Positions 34,038 through 47,189 of a DNA stretch of 64,000 nt are shown piece after piece (position 1 is the first letter of the stretch; every line of letters begins with the position of its first letter). A model generated the notes under the pieces. That model saw nothing but the letters and a program-made list of their open reading frames with translations. It had not been told where the DNA came from and ran no database searches. The position numbers were made by a program, and so were the translations under genes. Origin of the DNA: Orientallactaga sibirica (Eukaryota > Chordata > Mammalia > Rodentia > Dipodidae); contig JAEOAD010000018.1 of the NCBI GenBank assembly GCA_036365145.1, positions 14,738,501 to 14,802,500 of the forward strand. The letters run 5' to 3'.

Positions 34038-37000
34038 ACCACAACATAGCAGGGATTAAATCAAACCTCACAGTTTTTACATTGAACATTAATGGCCTTA
34101 ATTCACCCATCAGGAGACATAAGCTAACAGGGTGCATCAGAAAATTAGACCCCTCAATCTGCTGTCTTAAAGGAATCCACCACACCACTAAAAAGAGACA
34201 CTTCCTCAAGGTGAAAGGGTGGAAAATGATATTCCAAGCAAACTGAAATAAAAAACAAGCAGGCATTGCTATACTAATATCAGATTTAAAATAACTTCAA
34301 ACCAAAAGTAATCAAAAAAAGACAACAGCCACTCCTTTCTTATCAAGGGAATAATCCAACAAGATGATATCACAATCATCAATCTTTATGCAACAAACAC
34401 AGATGCACCACAATTCATAAAACAAAACCTACCTGACAACAAAACAGAAATAACCACCAACACCAACATAGTTGGGGACTTCAATACTCCACTATCAGCA
34501 AGATAGATCATCCAAACAGAACATTAACAGGGAAGTAAGAGAGCTCAACAAAACCATAGATAAACTAGATCTAATGGACATCTACAGAACATTTTACCCC
34601 AAATCCACAGATTACACATTCTTCTCAGCAGCTCATGGAACATTCTCTAAAATAGATCATATATTGGTTCATAAAGCCTGCCTCCATATATTTAGGACGA
34701 TCTACATAATCTTCTGTATGATATCAGATCACAATACTGTATCACTAGAAATTAACAACAAAAGATCCGCCAGGAATTCCACCAGCTCCTGAAACTGAAC
34801 AACACACTTTTAACCAATAAATGGTTAGTGAATTAAATAAAAAAGGAAATTGCAAAATTTCTAGAAATGAATGACAATGATAACACAATGCACCAAAAAC
34901 TTATGAGACACAATGAAGGTGGCCCTTAGGGGAAAAGTCATAGCACTAAATGCCTTCCTAACAAAGACACAGAGATCTCAAATGAATAACCTAACCATCC
35001 CCCTAAAGGCATTGTAAAAACAAGAAGAATCCAGCCCAAAAAGCTCCAGACAGAAAGAAATAATTAAGATCACAGCAGAAATTCATGAATTGGAAACTAA
35101 GAAAACAATTAAGAAAATTGATGAAACAAAGAGCTGGTTCTGTGAAAAAATAAACAGAATGATAAACCCCTGGCCAATTTGATCAAGCAAATAAACCAAA
35201 TCTTTCAAATTAACAAAATTACACATGAAAAAGGAGAGATAACAACAGATATAAGTGAAATTTGGAGAATCATCAGGACTTATTTCAAAAACCTCTATTC
35301 CAGGCTGGGTGAGGTGGTGCACACCTTTAATCCCAGCACTGGGAAGGTAGAGGTAGAGGATTGCCATGAGTTCAAGGCCACCCTGAGACTATATAGTGAA
35401 TTCCAGCTCAGCCTGAGTTAGAGTGAAACCGTACCTCAAAAAACAAAACAAACAACAACAACAACAAAATAAATGAATAAATAAATAAAAATAAACCAAA
35501 AACTCTACTCCACAAAACTGGATAATTTGGAGGAAATGGATGAATTCCTGGACACATACCACCCACCAAACCTAAACTCAGAGCAGATAAATCTCCAAAA
35601 CAAACCTATCACACCCACCAAGATTGAAAAGTTAATCAAATACCTCCCCCAAAAGAAGAATCCAGCACCAGATGCTTCTTAGATAAATTCCATCAAACCT
35701 CCATGGAAGAACTGAAACCAATCTTTGTGAAACTGTGTGAAAAACAATCAGAGAACAGGGAAAACTCCCCAATTCCTTCTGTGAAGCTAGTATCACCCTA
35801 ATACCAAAACCAGGCAGAAATGCCAGAAGACAAGAAAACTACAGGCCTATTTCCCTGATGAACATAGACCCAAAGATCCTGAACAACATCCTCACAAACT
35901 AAATTCAACAATACATCAAAAGTATTATCAACCTTGATCAAGTAGGTTTCATCCCAGGAAGGCAGGGGTGGTTCAACATACAGAAATCTGTCAATGTAAT
36001 ACACCACATAAATAAGGTAAAACACAAAAACCACATGATCATCTCGATAGATGCAGAAAAGGCCTTTGACAAAATATAACATCACTTCATGATCAAAACA
36101 TTGGAGAGAATAGGCATGGATTGTTTATATCTCAACATAATAAAGGCAATATATAAAGCTCTGAAAGCCCAAATACTTAATGAGGAGAGATGGAAAGAAT
36201 TCCCACTGAGATTAGGAACAAGACAGGGGTGTCCACTCTCTCCTCTGCTCTTCAACATAGTACTGGAAGTCCTAGCTCAAGCAATAAGAGAGTAGAAAGA
36301 AATAAAAGGATACAAATTGGAAAGAAAGAAGTTAGCCCTATTCACAGATGATATGATTCTATACATGAGGGACCCAAGAACTCCATCTCAAAACTCTCTT
36401 TCAGCAAAGTAGCAGGATACAAAATCAATGCACAAATATCAGTAGCCTTTCTATATGCAAAACACAAAGATACAGAGAAATAAATAAGTGACATTGTCCC
36501 ATTTAATAGCAACAAAAATAAAATAAAATACCTTGGGATAACATTAACCAAGGATGTGAAAGACCTTTTTAATAAAAAACATAAAAACATTTAAGAAAGA
36601 AATTGAGGAGGACTTGAGAAAATGGAAAGACCTCCCATGCTCCTAGATAGGCAGAATTAACATTGTGAAAATGGTAATCTTACCAAAAGCAATACCAATA
36701 AAATTTCGAACATTTTCTTCACAGAGATATAAAAAATGATCTCAAAATTCATATGGAATGGCAGAAGGCTTCTGATACCCAAGCATATCCTCAGCAAAAG
36801 AAACATCTCTAAAGCTATACTACAACACTATAGTAATAAAAACAACATGTACTGGCATAAAAACAGGATTATAGACCAAAGAAATAGAACTGAGGACCCA
36901 GACTTTGGGTCAAGTAACTACAGCTACTTGATATTTGACAGAGGCCCTAACAATGTACACTGGAAAAAAGACAGCATCTTCAACAACTGGTGCTGGACAA

Positions 37001-37835
37001 ATGATAACCATATGCAGGAAAATGAAACTTGATCCACACATCTCCCCATGCACAAAAATTAAATCCAAATGGATCAAAGACCTCAATATAAGGCCAGAAA
37101 TTCTACTACTACTGGAAGAAAAAAATAGGAGGAGCCTTCCCTGATATAGGAGTGGGAAAAGACTTCCTGAACAAAACCCCAGTAGCTCAGGAAATTAAAC
37201 AATCACTCAACCATTGGGATCTCATAAAGCTGACAATTTTTATTCATGGACAAACATACAATTAGCAGAGCTAATAGATTACTCACAAAATGGGAGACAA
37301 TTTTTACCAGCTTTACAACTGACAGAGACCTAATTCCTAGAATTTACAAAGAACTCAAAAACCTAACAACTATGAGATTCCACCTTACCCCAGTAAGGAT
37401 AGCAAACATTAAAAATGCTAATGAAAACAAGTGCTGGAAAGGTTGTAAAGAAATAGGAACCCTCACTCACTGTTGGGGGGAATGTAAGAGTATTCAACCA
37501 CTATGGAAAGTTATATGGGAGACTCCTAAAAAGGTTGACTATAGAGTTACCAACAGATTCTGAGAGATTTGCTCAACCATGTTTATGGCTGCTCAATTCA
37601 TAATAGCTAAGAACTGAAATCAACCCAGATGTCCATAATTAGATGAATAGATAATCAAGATGTGGTATATCTACATGATACTATGATACTACACAGCAGT
37701 AAGGAAATATGACACAATGCAATTTGAAAAAAAAAAATGGTTGAACTTGGAATAGATCATTCTCAGGAAATTCACCCAATCATAGAAAGATAATCATTGC
37801 ATGGTCTCACTCATCTGTTGCTCCTTACCTGAATT
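34038..37835 (+). pseudogene. L1 ORF2 remnant (endonuclease, reverse transcriptase, Cys-rich)
   Basis: Near full length once the B1 is removed. Endonuclease: NINGLNSP at about 34085-34108, but the motif QETHL is changed to KGIHH, so the catalytic Glu is gone. Reverse transcriptase: [10 protein letters not shown] (about 36048), [18 protein letters not shown] (about 36211) and FTDDMILY (about 36341), where the two catalytic Asp remain. The Cys-rich end has THCWGECK (about 37467). Many stops and frameshifts, for example at 34247, 36078 and 36294. No product is expected. Confidence 0.88.
35302..35497 (+). mobile_element. B1 SINE nested in L1 ORF2
   Basis: ggctgggtgaggtggtgcac through ccaccctgagactatatagt to a mixed CAA/AATA tail. 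Flanked by aaaaacctctattcc (35287-35301) and aaaaactctactcc (35498-35511). L1 coding resumes across the site. Confidence 0.95.
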
Positions 37836-37884
37836 TGCCTGAGATGCTGACATACCTAATAAGCATCTCAAGGACAAGACAATA

Positions 37885-37905
37885 GGGAGGGTGTGGAGGG
37901 AGGGG
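37885..37905 (+). other. G-quadruplex motif in the L1 3'UTR
   Basis: Four G tracts: GGG-A-GGG-TGTGGA-GGG-A-GGGG. Loops of 1, 6 and 1 bases meet the usual G4 rule. G-rich quadruplex-forming 3'UTR tracts are a known recurrent feature of mammalian L1s. Confidence 0.8.
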
Positions 37906-38080
37906 AAGGTAATGGTGGGGGTGGGACACAAAACTGGACCCAAATGGAAATGGCACCATAACATCCTATATCCTGAAAGACAGACTAAGAGGTTGAACCT
38001 TCATCAAGTCTGTAGAGGGAACACCTGATTCTCAGAGCTCTGGAAAGCATATGATGAAGACTAACCTTAAGCTGCTCCTG

Positions 38081-38083
<3 letters not shown>

Positions 38084-38123
<40 letters not shown>
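38084..38123. repeat. (CT)n run in the L1 3'UTR
   Basis: About 20 CT units, followed by a looser pyrimidine tract to 38160. The - strand L1 has a matching GA-rich tract at 58436-58475, so the tract belongs to the L1 family and has expanded here. Confidence 0.95.
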
Positions 38124-38129
<6 letters not shown>

Positions 38130-38171
38130 ACCTCTTCTGTCTCTTCTCTCCTTCTTTTTTATACTAAGTAT

Positions 38172-38516
38172 TGCTGCAGTCAGGTTCACATTGCTGGTAG
38201 AAATCCCCAAAAAGATCAGCTTGTGGGAAAAAAAATAAGTCTATTTTGGCAGGTTCAAGGAGGGAAGCCCCATGATGGCAGGGAAAATGATGGCATGAGC
38301 AGAGGGTAGACATCCCCTCCTGGCCAACATAATATGGACAGCAGCAACAGGAGAGTGTGCCCAACACTGACAAGGGGAAGCTGGCTATAATACCCATAAA
38401 CCTGCCCCTAACAATACACTGCCTCCAGGAGGCTTTAATTTCCAATTTCCATCAGCTGGGGAGACTAGCATTCAAAACACTTAAGTTTATGGGGATACCT
38501 GAATCAAACCACCACA
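38172..38516 (-). repeat. MaLR LTR (sense 3' LTR)
   Basis: Shares blocks with the other LTR along its length: tgatggcagggaaaatgatg, aacaggagagtgtgcc, attcaaaacac. An AATAAG remnant lies at the sense poly(A) signal position. Confidence 0.88.
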
Positions 38517-39693
38517 TTCTGCTCCTGGCCCCCATAAACTGATAACCATACATGATGTAAAATGCAATGCATTCATTCAAATTTAAAAGTCCCCATAGTT
38601 TTTATCAATTACAATTATGTTCATAATACCCATAATCCAAAGTCTTTTAACTGAGCCATAATAACAAAAATCTGCCCCCAAACCCCATAATGGCACAGAA
38701 TAAACATTCACACTGCCAACGATGGCATTGGGTAAAGCACATAAATATTCAACCAATACAAGATTTAAAACAACCAGGGCAAATGTCAAACTCTGTAGCT
38801 TTAAGTGAAACAACTCTAGTCAGTGACAAATCTCCAAGTCTGATAATTCTAACCAGCAATAAGTCTCTGGAATTCTAATTCCACCTCTCCAGCTAGGCTA
38901 CTCACAGTCCTGGAAAACTTCTTCTGGGGCCAGAAGCTCTCCTTGGCAGCCATTTTGTGGTCCTGGCATCTGCACTGGGTCTCCACTGCAACCCACGGTC
39001 CATCCTCATGGCCCCATGGGGTCTCTATGCAGGCATCCAGCAAACCTGCTTCACACTGCCCATGGCCATTTCCAAAACACAAGACCATGTTACAAACTCA
39101 ATGACCCTCTCTTTCCTGCATTTCTTGTACTCCATAATACCAGGTAGAGTACCAATTTGTTAATCCAAAGGGGAATAAATCAGACTTTGAAGAACAGGAC
39201 ACTCCTTCAGCATTTAGGCCCCTTCAAAAGAGTCTGCATTCTTCCTGTTGCCCAGTGCAGGTCAACTGGCCCAATCTCAAAGGCTATAATCTCTCAATTG
39301 CAGCTGAATGGGCAGAATTTACCCAAAGATTTCATTTTTTCTGTGCCATATCCCTCTGCTCACACCAGTTCATTTCCAGGCAAAGTGACCCTGCACAACT
39401 TCTCAGGACACAGGCATAACAGCAAGCTTCTCACACAAACTACTAGCCCAGTCCAAGTAAAGCTCTTTCTCACCCTCATAAGTCAAACCTCACAGTCCAT
39501 AGTTCTTACTGCATTCAGGTCTTTCAGCTCTGACCAGAATAGTCCATCAAGCTGTACTTACAACACTGCAAGGCATCTCTTAGGACAAGGTTTCAAATCC
39601 TTCCACATTCCTCTTAAAAATCAGCTCCAAAAGGCCAAAGCCACACAGTCAGATATCTAGCAGCAATCCCACTCTTCAATACCACTTTACTAT

Positions 39694-40033
39694 TGCAGTC
39701 AGGTTTGCATTGCTGGTAGAAACCACCTGACCAAGAGCAGCTTGTGGGGAAAAAAAGAGGTTTATTTTGGCTTACAGGCTCGAGGGGGAAGCCCCATGAT
39801 GGCAGGGAAAATGATGGCATAAGCAGTGGGTGGACATCATCCCTTGGCCAACATAAGGTGGATCATAGCAACAGGAGAGTGTGCCAAACACTGGCAAAGG
39901 GAAGCTGGCTATAATACATATAAGCCCACCCCCAACAATATACTGCCTCCAGGGTTTAATTTCCAATTGCCGTCAGCTGGGGATACTAGCATTCAAAACA
40001 CTTTATGGGGGATACCTGAATCAAACCACCACA
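39694..40033 (-). repeat. MaLR LTR (sense 5' LTR)
   Basis: Better preserved of the pair. The sense strand carries AATAAA (plus-strand tttatttt at about 39761). The adjoining internal sequence cactcttcaatacca (about 39670-39684) is a decayed tRNA-Leu-type primer site. Confidence 0.88.
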
Positions 40034-41158
40034 CCTATATTTTTCTTCCTTCTTTTCCCATGGCACTGGCCTGTCACTCCCAGTACCAGCATGCAATTAA
40101 CATCCATAAAGAGCTATTGATCAGAGAGACCTACAAAGTTTCCCAAAAGAAGACAGATTTCTGTCAGAGTACTTTATGAACCCCCCCACACACACACAGG
40201 TTAATAGTGAGACCTTACTGCCGAAGACACCATATGCTGTTTGTACAGAACATGGAGTGACCTGGCTGGAATTCGGAAGAGAGTCAGTCTCCAGACAGTT
40301 AGCTTGTCTAGTTCCAGATGGTGTTACATGAGCGAATGGGGAAAGTGACTAAGAACTGTTCAAGCAACACGTGATCTTACTTCTCAGCAGCAAACAAACT
40401 GATGTGATGCTCACACAAGGGCAATAGTGGCACACAGCCAAGGTGGGTAACCAAGTGCTCTTGAATTGGCTAACAGATCAGCCCAGTGGAACAGAACCCA
40501 TAGCTGAAACTGGGAAACAAGTCAGAACCACATCCAAAGATGAGCCTGCTCTCCAATATCAAGCCCCTACCAATTGTGGCCTATAAGAGGGCCTACACCT
40601 ATGAAATTATCTCTAAAATAATAATGGTTATCCCATTTATCTGGTGCTGACTTCTCTCTCCATTGGAGAATTTGCTTCTCTTTTTCAGATGGATGCAGAA
40701 CCTGAGGAGAGAATCAGCCCATAGCACCTCACCAGGGCACTAGCTGAAACTATAGACTAATGGGAGAAATGAGAGAGATTGCTGATTTCTTGGTGAACCT
40801 GGTACCAACACAAGGGTGAAGGAGATAGACACAGAGAACACTCCACTCCTACCAAACTAGATATCCAGAGACACAGAGGCCGCCTAGACCTTATCACTGA
40901 AGTAGACCTAAAACAATCCCAACATGGCTCAGGGAAATTTGCCAAAGAGGGAGTGGAAAGATTATTAGAGTCACAAATTGGGACATTATGCAGAGACATT
41001 GCCTCCTCCCTCTAACTGATGGCCACCTTCCACAATGCACAATTGACATTCCCCAAGGAAGAGAGTCCCTTTGAGGGGGGAGGACAAGGAGGAGGTTAAC
41101 AATGGTGCCAGCATGACTACATATGCACTATCTACATACCTAATTTAAAAAATTGAGA

Positions 41159-42684
41159 CACAGTATAGATTTTTAAAGGGCTTTCTATATCTTGAAAAGG
41201 AGTAGGTAGGTTATTTTGTTTGTTTTCTTAGCTGAAATGAATTTCTAGAAGGACCTGACTAGGAGAATTGAGCATGGTACCACTCTTGAGACACCATTTG
41301 TAGTAGCCAAGATAAGAAGAGAGAGAGAATCTGGTAAGACCAGCCAACTGAGACCTGCTAAGAGATTGGCTTAGGTGGTTACAGTGGCAGCAGGGGAGGC
41401 AAAACACTGCAGAGGCAGCCAAAGAACCAGGCGATTCAGGAAGAGCATTAAAAGTGAGATTGAAGAGTTATGGAGGTTACAGGATTTAGGAGCTGAATGT
41501 TTTAACTACAATACATCTATATCAGAATGAAGTACAGATTTGGGTCCTAGAAAAATGACAAACCGAGTTTAGCAAATGTTTTGCTATTGGTCCCTGAGGG
41601 AGTTATTATATATCATCACATTAATGTTAGGCCTTCTTTCCAGTCCCTTTGGACTTTTCCAGAAATCAATAATTTTCATCAGCATTTGCAGCATGTCCAC
41701 TGATGGAGGATTTACAAATAGAATGTAATTAAAAATCGTCCTTTCTTGTATCACCATTTTGTGTTAGAAACCATTCTACATGAAAATCACATCATTAATT
41801 TTAATCCAATGCAAGCATTAGAGTGTGGTCCTAAAGATGGAAAGTTCAGGGTGTTTCACTGGGAGGATCAAGGCCTTCCTGAAGTATATTAACTTTCATG
41901 ATCAATAATCTCAGAATATTTGTATAATGTTTCCACAACTAATCAGTTTCTATTAAATTCAATGATGCACATTTACTAAGAATTCTAATTGATACTTGTA
42001 GAGGAAAGCATAATCCTTCCAGCTAAATATTTATCTCCTTTCAAGTACCTTTAGTATATTTTCATTCCTTTTTCTCAGCTTTGTAAGTTGTCAGGATTCT
42101 ATGCCTAACTGATAAAAAGGCCATAGGATGGATTCAATATACATGTTAGGATTCACTTGGACCTTTCTGGGGATAGTAAACGTTACCACTTGAGGGCATA
42201 CTGTCATTATGTTCCGTAATCATCCCAAACTTCTAAATCCACCTCAAAACCAGGGCTTTCTGGCAGAAGGGAAAAACCTCAATGCTGGAAATGCTGAGGC
42301 CACAATGAAGATGGTAATTTACCATCTAAAGCAGCATTTCCTAGTGTCCTAGATCAGTGGGGTCTGTATTTCAGGAAAGGCTAATTCAACAAAAGAGAGT
42401 AGGAGGCACAGACAGAAGCTGATAGGCTCTTCCTGGCAGGGAGCAAAGTAGGAATTCAGATTCACCCAGTGTTCTCCAAGTTGAACTGTTTTTAACAAAT
42501 CAGAGGAGGATTTGCATTTGAAGTTTTCTTTGCACATAACATCTATAACATGTTAGTACTTCATGTAAAAATAATAGGAAGTCTGCTTCAATACCCCAGC
42601 TGTGGGAAAGATATCAGAAATGACTGAGTGAAAAGATTTGGATGTTGCTTGGACTGTAACCATGAGGATTGTTGTTTTTGCTTT
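41159..42684. other. Unassigned sequence
   Basis: No transposon recognised for 1.5 kb. The purine-rich part at 41300-41480 has no family match I can name. Confidence 0.45.
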
Positions 42685-42685
42685 C

Positions 42686-42736
<51 letters not shown>

Positions 42737-42740
42737 TTTC
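42685..42740. repeat. (CTTT)n microsatellite
   Basis: About 13 CTTT units, isolated from any recognisable SINE body. Confidence 0.95.
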
Positions 42741-42744
42741 TTTA

Positions 42745-45700
42745 GATTTCAATACAGATGATCATAATAAGCATGTTAAAATATGTACAAATATGTTTGA
42801 AATGATGAGTTTAAATTTCACAAATCTTTCTCAAGTACTGAATTATAAATAAGAAAATAATCATACATACTATGTTGAATTCACTGTCTCCAGAACAAAC
42901 CTAGCAAATAGATTTTATTTTAGGGAAAGTGGTACATTATATCCTGATTGGGACAAAAGAAACATGATCAAAACCAGGGTCAAAGTATATAGCTCCACTA
43001 TGCTAGTAGATTATAATGCCCCAACCTAATACACAATATCTGAAGGTTAAAGTTTTTGTGAAAAGCACCATGAGTTTGTAGTTTCAGCTAACCTTTCTGT
43101 CTTTCTAATATTGTATGATTTGGGTGACTAGTATGGTTTTTATCTACCTAAATAACCTTTATTTTTGTTATCAGTAATAGGGACTAAATACAAATGAATA
43201 AGGCATAGGTATTGAACCTATTTCTTTTATTTGAAGGAAGCTGAGGTCTTTTCGTCTATTAAATTGACTTAGTATTCTGTATATAGTATAAAGGAGAATG
43301 GATATATTCATATTAAGAAAGTCCATCTCTGAAGCAATCTTAAGGCAATCATTCCCATATTTAATGCAAAATATAGCACTTAAGTGAGCAAGGTTAATTA
43401 TATTCACAAAGCAGCTGATTAGGCCTTGGAATTGGGTTCAGTACCATTCAGACAGCGTTTAAATGAAGGAATCATGAGTGTTACATTTTTTTCTCAAGAT
43501 TTAATCGTAAAGCCAGTAACTGCTATTAGGCTATTAGCAGCCACAGCAGGCCAACAGAGGAATAAGCCAGGTCTAGAAGTTATCTGGTTAGGGTCAGAAT
43601 TCTTTATCACACTGTCATGATTCTTGTAGCATGACAAGACAGCAGTTTAACAAGATCTGGAGGTAAATTTTCTTGTCATAAGTGAATTCAGTTTTATTCA
43701 ACATATACAATTGTCAGGATATCTCCTAAAAGCTTGATCTTGGGTTTCCATTCAAAATGGTGTTACCCACAAAGACCCACACACGTAAACACATACCCTC
43801 TCATCCCACACCCCTATCAGTCCAGAAACAATTTGGATGAAATATACAATATTAGAGAGACTGAGAGGTTACCTGACAGCTTGGATGAAATAACAATAAT
43901 GAAATAATGTTTCCTGTTTGGATTCCACTGATAGATGAAGGAAGTCAGAAAGTTCTAGTGATAGTGGGCTAAAAACAAATAAATATACATATTAGTGAAT
44001 TGGAATTCATTTAAATAGGCAAACATTTATGATAGTGAAGAAAAGGAAACAGGAAAAAAATGTGTTGAGGTCTTATGTAGAGTAAAATTCTAGTAAAGTA
44101 AAACATGTGTACGTGTTATATAGTAAACAACAACCCTAAACTGATATACCCGAGGAGGAAAAGCAGTGGCTTAATAGATTTTAAAAGTAATAAAAAATAA
44201 TAGCTAAAAGAGATCATTACTATGAAACTTCCAATCAACCTGTAAATGGAGGGTAAAAGGCAGTGGATAGCACAGCTAACTTCTTTTTCATCTATGTGAC
44301 AAGCTGCTCCTGTTCCGTGAAATGGAATGAAATGAATGCCATGGCCTTTTTAAGCGGCACAGGGGATCTATTTATTGTGAGAAGTGATTTGCTGAATAAC
44401 TGTAAAATGCACAGATAATTTTTGAAGTCAGCAAAAAGCTTTGATGTGGAGCCCCTCAGAAACCACCTCTTCATCATATCTATTCCTCCAGCAGTAAGTA
44501 GCTCAAATGAAAAACAAACAAACAACAAAAAACCTTTCTCATCACTGGCCAATGTGTCTGCCCATTTGAAAATTCTAAAAACATGAGTTTAAAAAGTGAC
44601 ATTGTCAAGAACCTACTCTTGGCATGATAAAGATTAGTGACACAGAAAATTGCCATGCAGTAACTATTAATTTCATTGGAAAACAGAAAAGAAAATGTGT
44701 TTCAGATTTTTCTATTAGCACATGTCAGCACTGGCTCTCTAGGTACATGACATGGCAGGAATGTGTATATGGAAAGAAAAGGATTATGCAGGCTTTTGGG
44801 TCGTACACACAGATATTCTTTACTCATGGGAGTATCAGGATTGATGGGAATATAAATGAGTGTTTGAAATTGAGTTTCTTTTATTATTTTACATGTCAAG
44901 TTATAAATATTTATGGTTTATAAATATTTATAATTATCTAGGATTTTATTTTTACTGTTATCTTACAATCAAGCTTAAAATAGCATCTATCTTTGGACAA
45001 AATATTAAAACAGAAATTCTGATGAGATGTCCATATAGTCTTTCAAAGACAAAAAAAAAAAAAAAAAAAAAAAGGTGTAGTGCTTTTCCCTTTAGGCAAA
45101 GTAGCTTATTAAAATTTTTAAAAATGTAGTAATAAGAAGTTAATGAAAAGGGACAAACTAAATCTGGCCTTTCCCCCAAACCTGTTGTTATTCAGTCTGT
45201 TTTTGGATATTCCATCATAACGTATGCAATGCAATTTTGAAGACGGCCTGAAGATAGATGTACGCCAGTCTTTCTGGCATGACTCTGTGATACAGCAGTG
45301 AAGAAATTAGAAGAGGAGCAGAGGCTGTGATTCAGTAGGTAATAAATAGTAAGCAAGTAAGAGGAAGTAGAATTTAATAGTGTATGTGATGTTCAATAAA
45401 GACAGTTATTTCCACTAAATAGTGAAGTACTAACCTTATTTAAAACCACAGGGATAAAAAATTTTTATGTGTTTATATATAAGAAGATATTCTAGGACAC
45501 AATTGGTAAACTTCCATAGCAACTAGTATAATGGTTCACATATCCTGAATAAAATCCCATTAAAACCAATGAAGTGTTTTAAAACCAAATAGTTTTAAAT
45601 CTTCTTCATTGCATTACTGTGCAAATATGATCGAAACAAATTTCATCAGAGCCCCAAAGGGAAGCAAATGCAGAGCTCCTGTGGAGCACACAATTTCTAT

Positions 45701-46664
45701 GTCCAGTTGTGGATTCCAGGAGACTTCTGCAACTAACTTGAGGTCACTGTCTACTCCTGTCTTTCAAAACTTCTAGGATTCAACTCTTACCACTTCAATC
45801 CATCAGCCTCCCCACTGAAGAAATGCCTGTGACCCACATAAAAAATTTCACATAGTTTCCAACCTTGTGCCCACAAAAATAAAAATTGCTTTTATGCTGC
45901 TGAAGAATGTATATATTTACCTAACCTTACACCACTCGAAAGTAGCAAAATCTTTTCCATTTCTGGTAAGAGATTATGAAAAATGGAGTTATTAGGAATA
46001 AAAACTCATAACCTGTAACTACATCAAATACTTCAGATCAGTTACCTCCTTACCATCCAACACTGTCCAAAAGTAGTGTGCCAATGTATATTTTAGCCCC
46101 TGTGTTCCACCTTATGGCAACTGAATAGTTAATGTTATTGAAAACTTTGATTTCCTATTTAAGAGTCTATTGAATATCGTAAACATTTTTGTAAAAGCAA
46201 AATTTTCTTAACTTTTCTCCTTGCTGGTCCATCTTAGAAATTAACAAAGAGAACAAAGGAAAGCAGTGAGACCCCTGTGTCATAGAAACTGTCTTTAAAA
46301 TATCTATGGACAATTAAGTGCAATTGATGCAAATCATTCCACTTTGGACAGCTGGATAAATTCATATTGGGGGAGTTATAAAACTTCCAATTTAAAACAA
46401 TATCTCCTAGGAATTTAATCCCAGTTCCTTATTGCTCATCAAATGCCTTGGGTCACCTATGGTTTGAAAAGAGCTTTCAATCAGTGATTCTAAAATGAGC
46501 ATTTAAAATTTTATAAATATGTAGTCTGATTCTATGAATCAGAAACCTGTGGAAGAAAAACCACAAGAAAACCTAATACTAAGCTACAGAAAGTCCATGG
46601 CAAATAAAATCTTACACAAGTGAGAATGACAGAATTTACATTTTTCTCAGAAAGAAACTTTTTC
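42745..46664. other. Repeat-poor interval
   Basis: Longest stretch in the window without a recognisable transposon. The only simple repeat is a 23-base A run at 45051-45073. Open frames reach 99 codons with no domain, and no consistent exon set is visible. Likely single-copy intergenic or intronic DNA. Confidence 0.5.
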
Positions 46665-46885
46665 ATTAAGATTGTGGTAGGGACTGTGTTAGCTTTTGGT
46701 TATTTTGCTAAAATACACGAGATAATAAATTAATGAGGAGGAAAGGTTTATTTTGACTCATGGTTTCAGAACTTTTAGCAAGGTCATATCCCCAATGAGC
46801 TTACTTCCTTCTACTAGGTCCTATATCTAACGTTGTATCTACTAACTTTCAATAATTCCACAAGATGTTATTTTGAAAGTGTCTA
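46665..46885 (-). mobile_element. MaLR-like LTR relic
   Basis: gtgttagcttttggttattt, gaggaggaaaggtttatttt, gactcatggtttcagaac and ttccttctactaggtc follow the complement of mammalian MaLR-type LTRs with an AATAAACC poly(A) area. Single, incomplete and old. Confidence 0.55.
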
Positions 46886-47116
46886 TATATCACAATACAA
46901 TCAAGCACCTATACCACATACACATTTATCATTCGCATGTGCATATACTAATCCCTTGTAGTTGGAGGCAATTATATTTTAAAAAGTCTTTCTGTTATAT
47001 TTAATACAAATGAAAGGAAAAATGCATAGACCAGATTACTACAAGGCAATTTACAATACTAAACTAGAAGCCAACTAAATGGAGGACTAATTCCATTACA
47101 TACATATTTTGGTCAG

Positions 47117-47117
<1 letters not shown>

Positions 47118-47184
<67 letters not shown>
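47118..47184. repeat. (CT)n microsatellite
   Basis: About 33 CT units with one TTT interruption at 47161-47163. The minus-strand Arg-Glu open frame is an artefact. Confidence 0.97.
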
Positions 47185-47186
<2 letters not shown>

Positions 47187-47189
47187 CTC

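Larger units (their letters stand above)
38172..40033 (-). mobile_element. MaLR (ERVL-class, MT-like) non-autonomous provirus
   Basis: Two direct LTRs (38172-38516 and 39694-40033) flank about 1.18 kb of internal sequence. On the minus strand the LTR starts tgtggtggtttgattcag and ends in CA, like rodent MT LTRs. The internal part has no gag or pol; a 167-codon plus-strand frame (39157-39660) is antisense and domainless. This fits MaLRs, which rely on ERVL enzymes. It interrupts the L1 3'UTR: L1 text stops at about 38166 and resumes at 40034. The 5-base flanks (agtat, cctat) are a decayed duplication at best. Confidence 0.88.
31968..41144 (+). mobile_element. Complete, dead LINE-1 with two nested insertions
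   Basis: Bounded by a perfect 14-base duplication ttaaaaaattgaga (31954-31967 and 41145-41158) with a TT/AAAA site, as L1 endonuclease leaves. Order: 5'UTR 31968-32728, ORF1 remnant, CAAA/CAA-rich spacer 33950-33990, ORF2 remnant, 3'UTR with a G-rich block and a CT run. A B1 (35302-35497) sits in ORF2 and a MaLR provirus (38172-40033) in the 3'UTR. Subtracting both leaves about 7.1 kb. Stops throughout both ORFs and the loss of an obvious poly(A) tail show it is inactive. The 3'UTR matches the L1s at 54494 and 57345. Confidence 0.93.

Noticed and set aside
39157..39660. 167-codon plus-strand open frame, the longest in the window
   Set aside because: It lies antisense within the non-coding MaLR internal region and has no domain or start context. 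Length alone is not persuasive in 64 kb.
38172..40033. Processed pseudogene or an autonomous retrovirus
   Set aside because: Direct LTRs and a decayed primer site show an LTR element, but no gag, pol or env text exists in any frame. The MaLR class explains this.
41228..41480. Possible exon or LTR in a purine-rich segment
   Set aside because: Contains stops in the frames I checked and matches no family I can name, so it is left unassigned.
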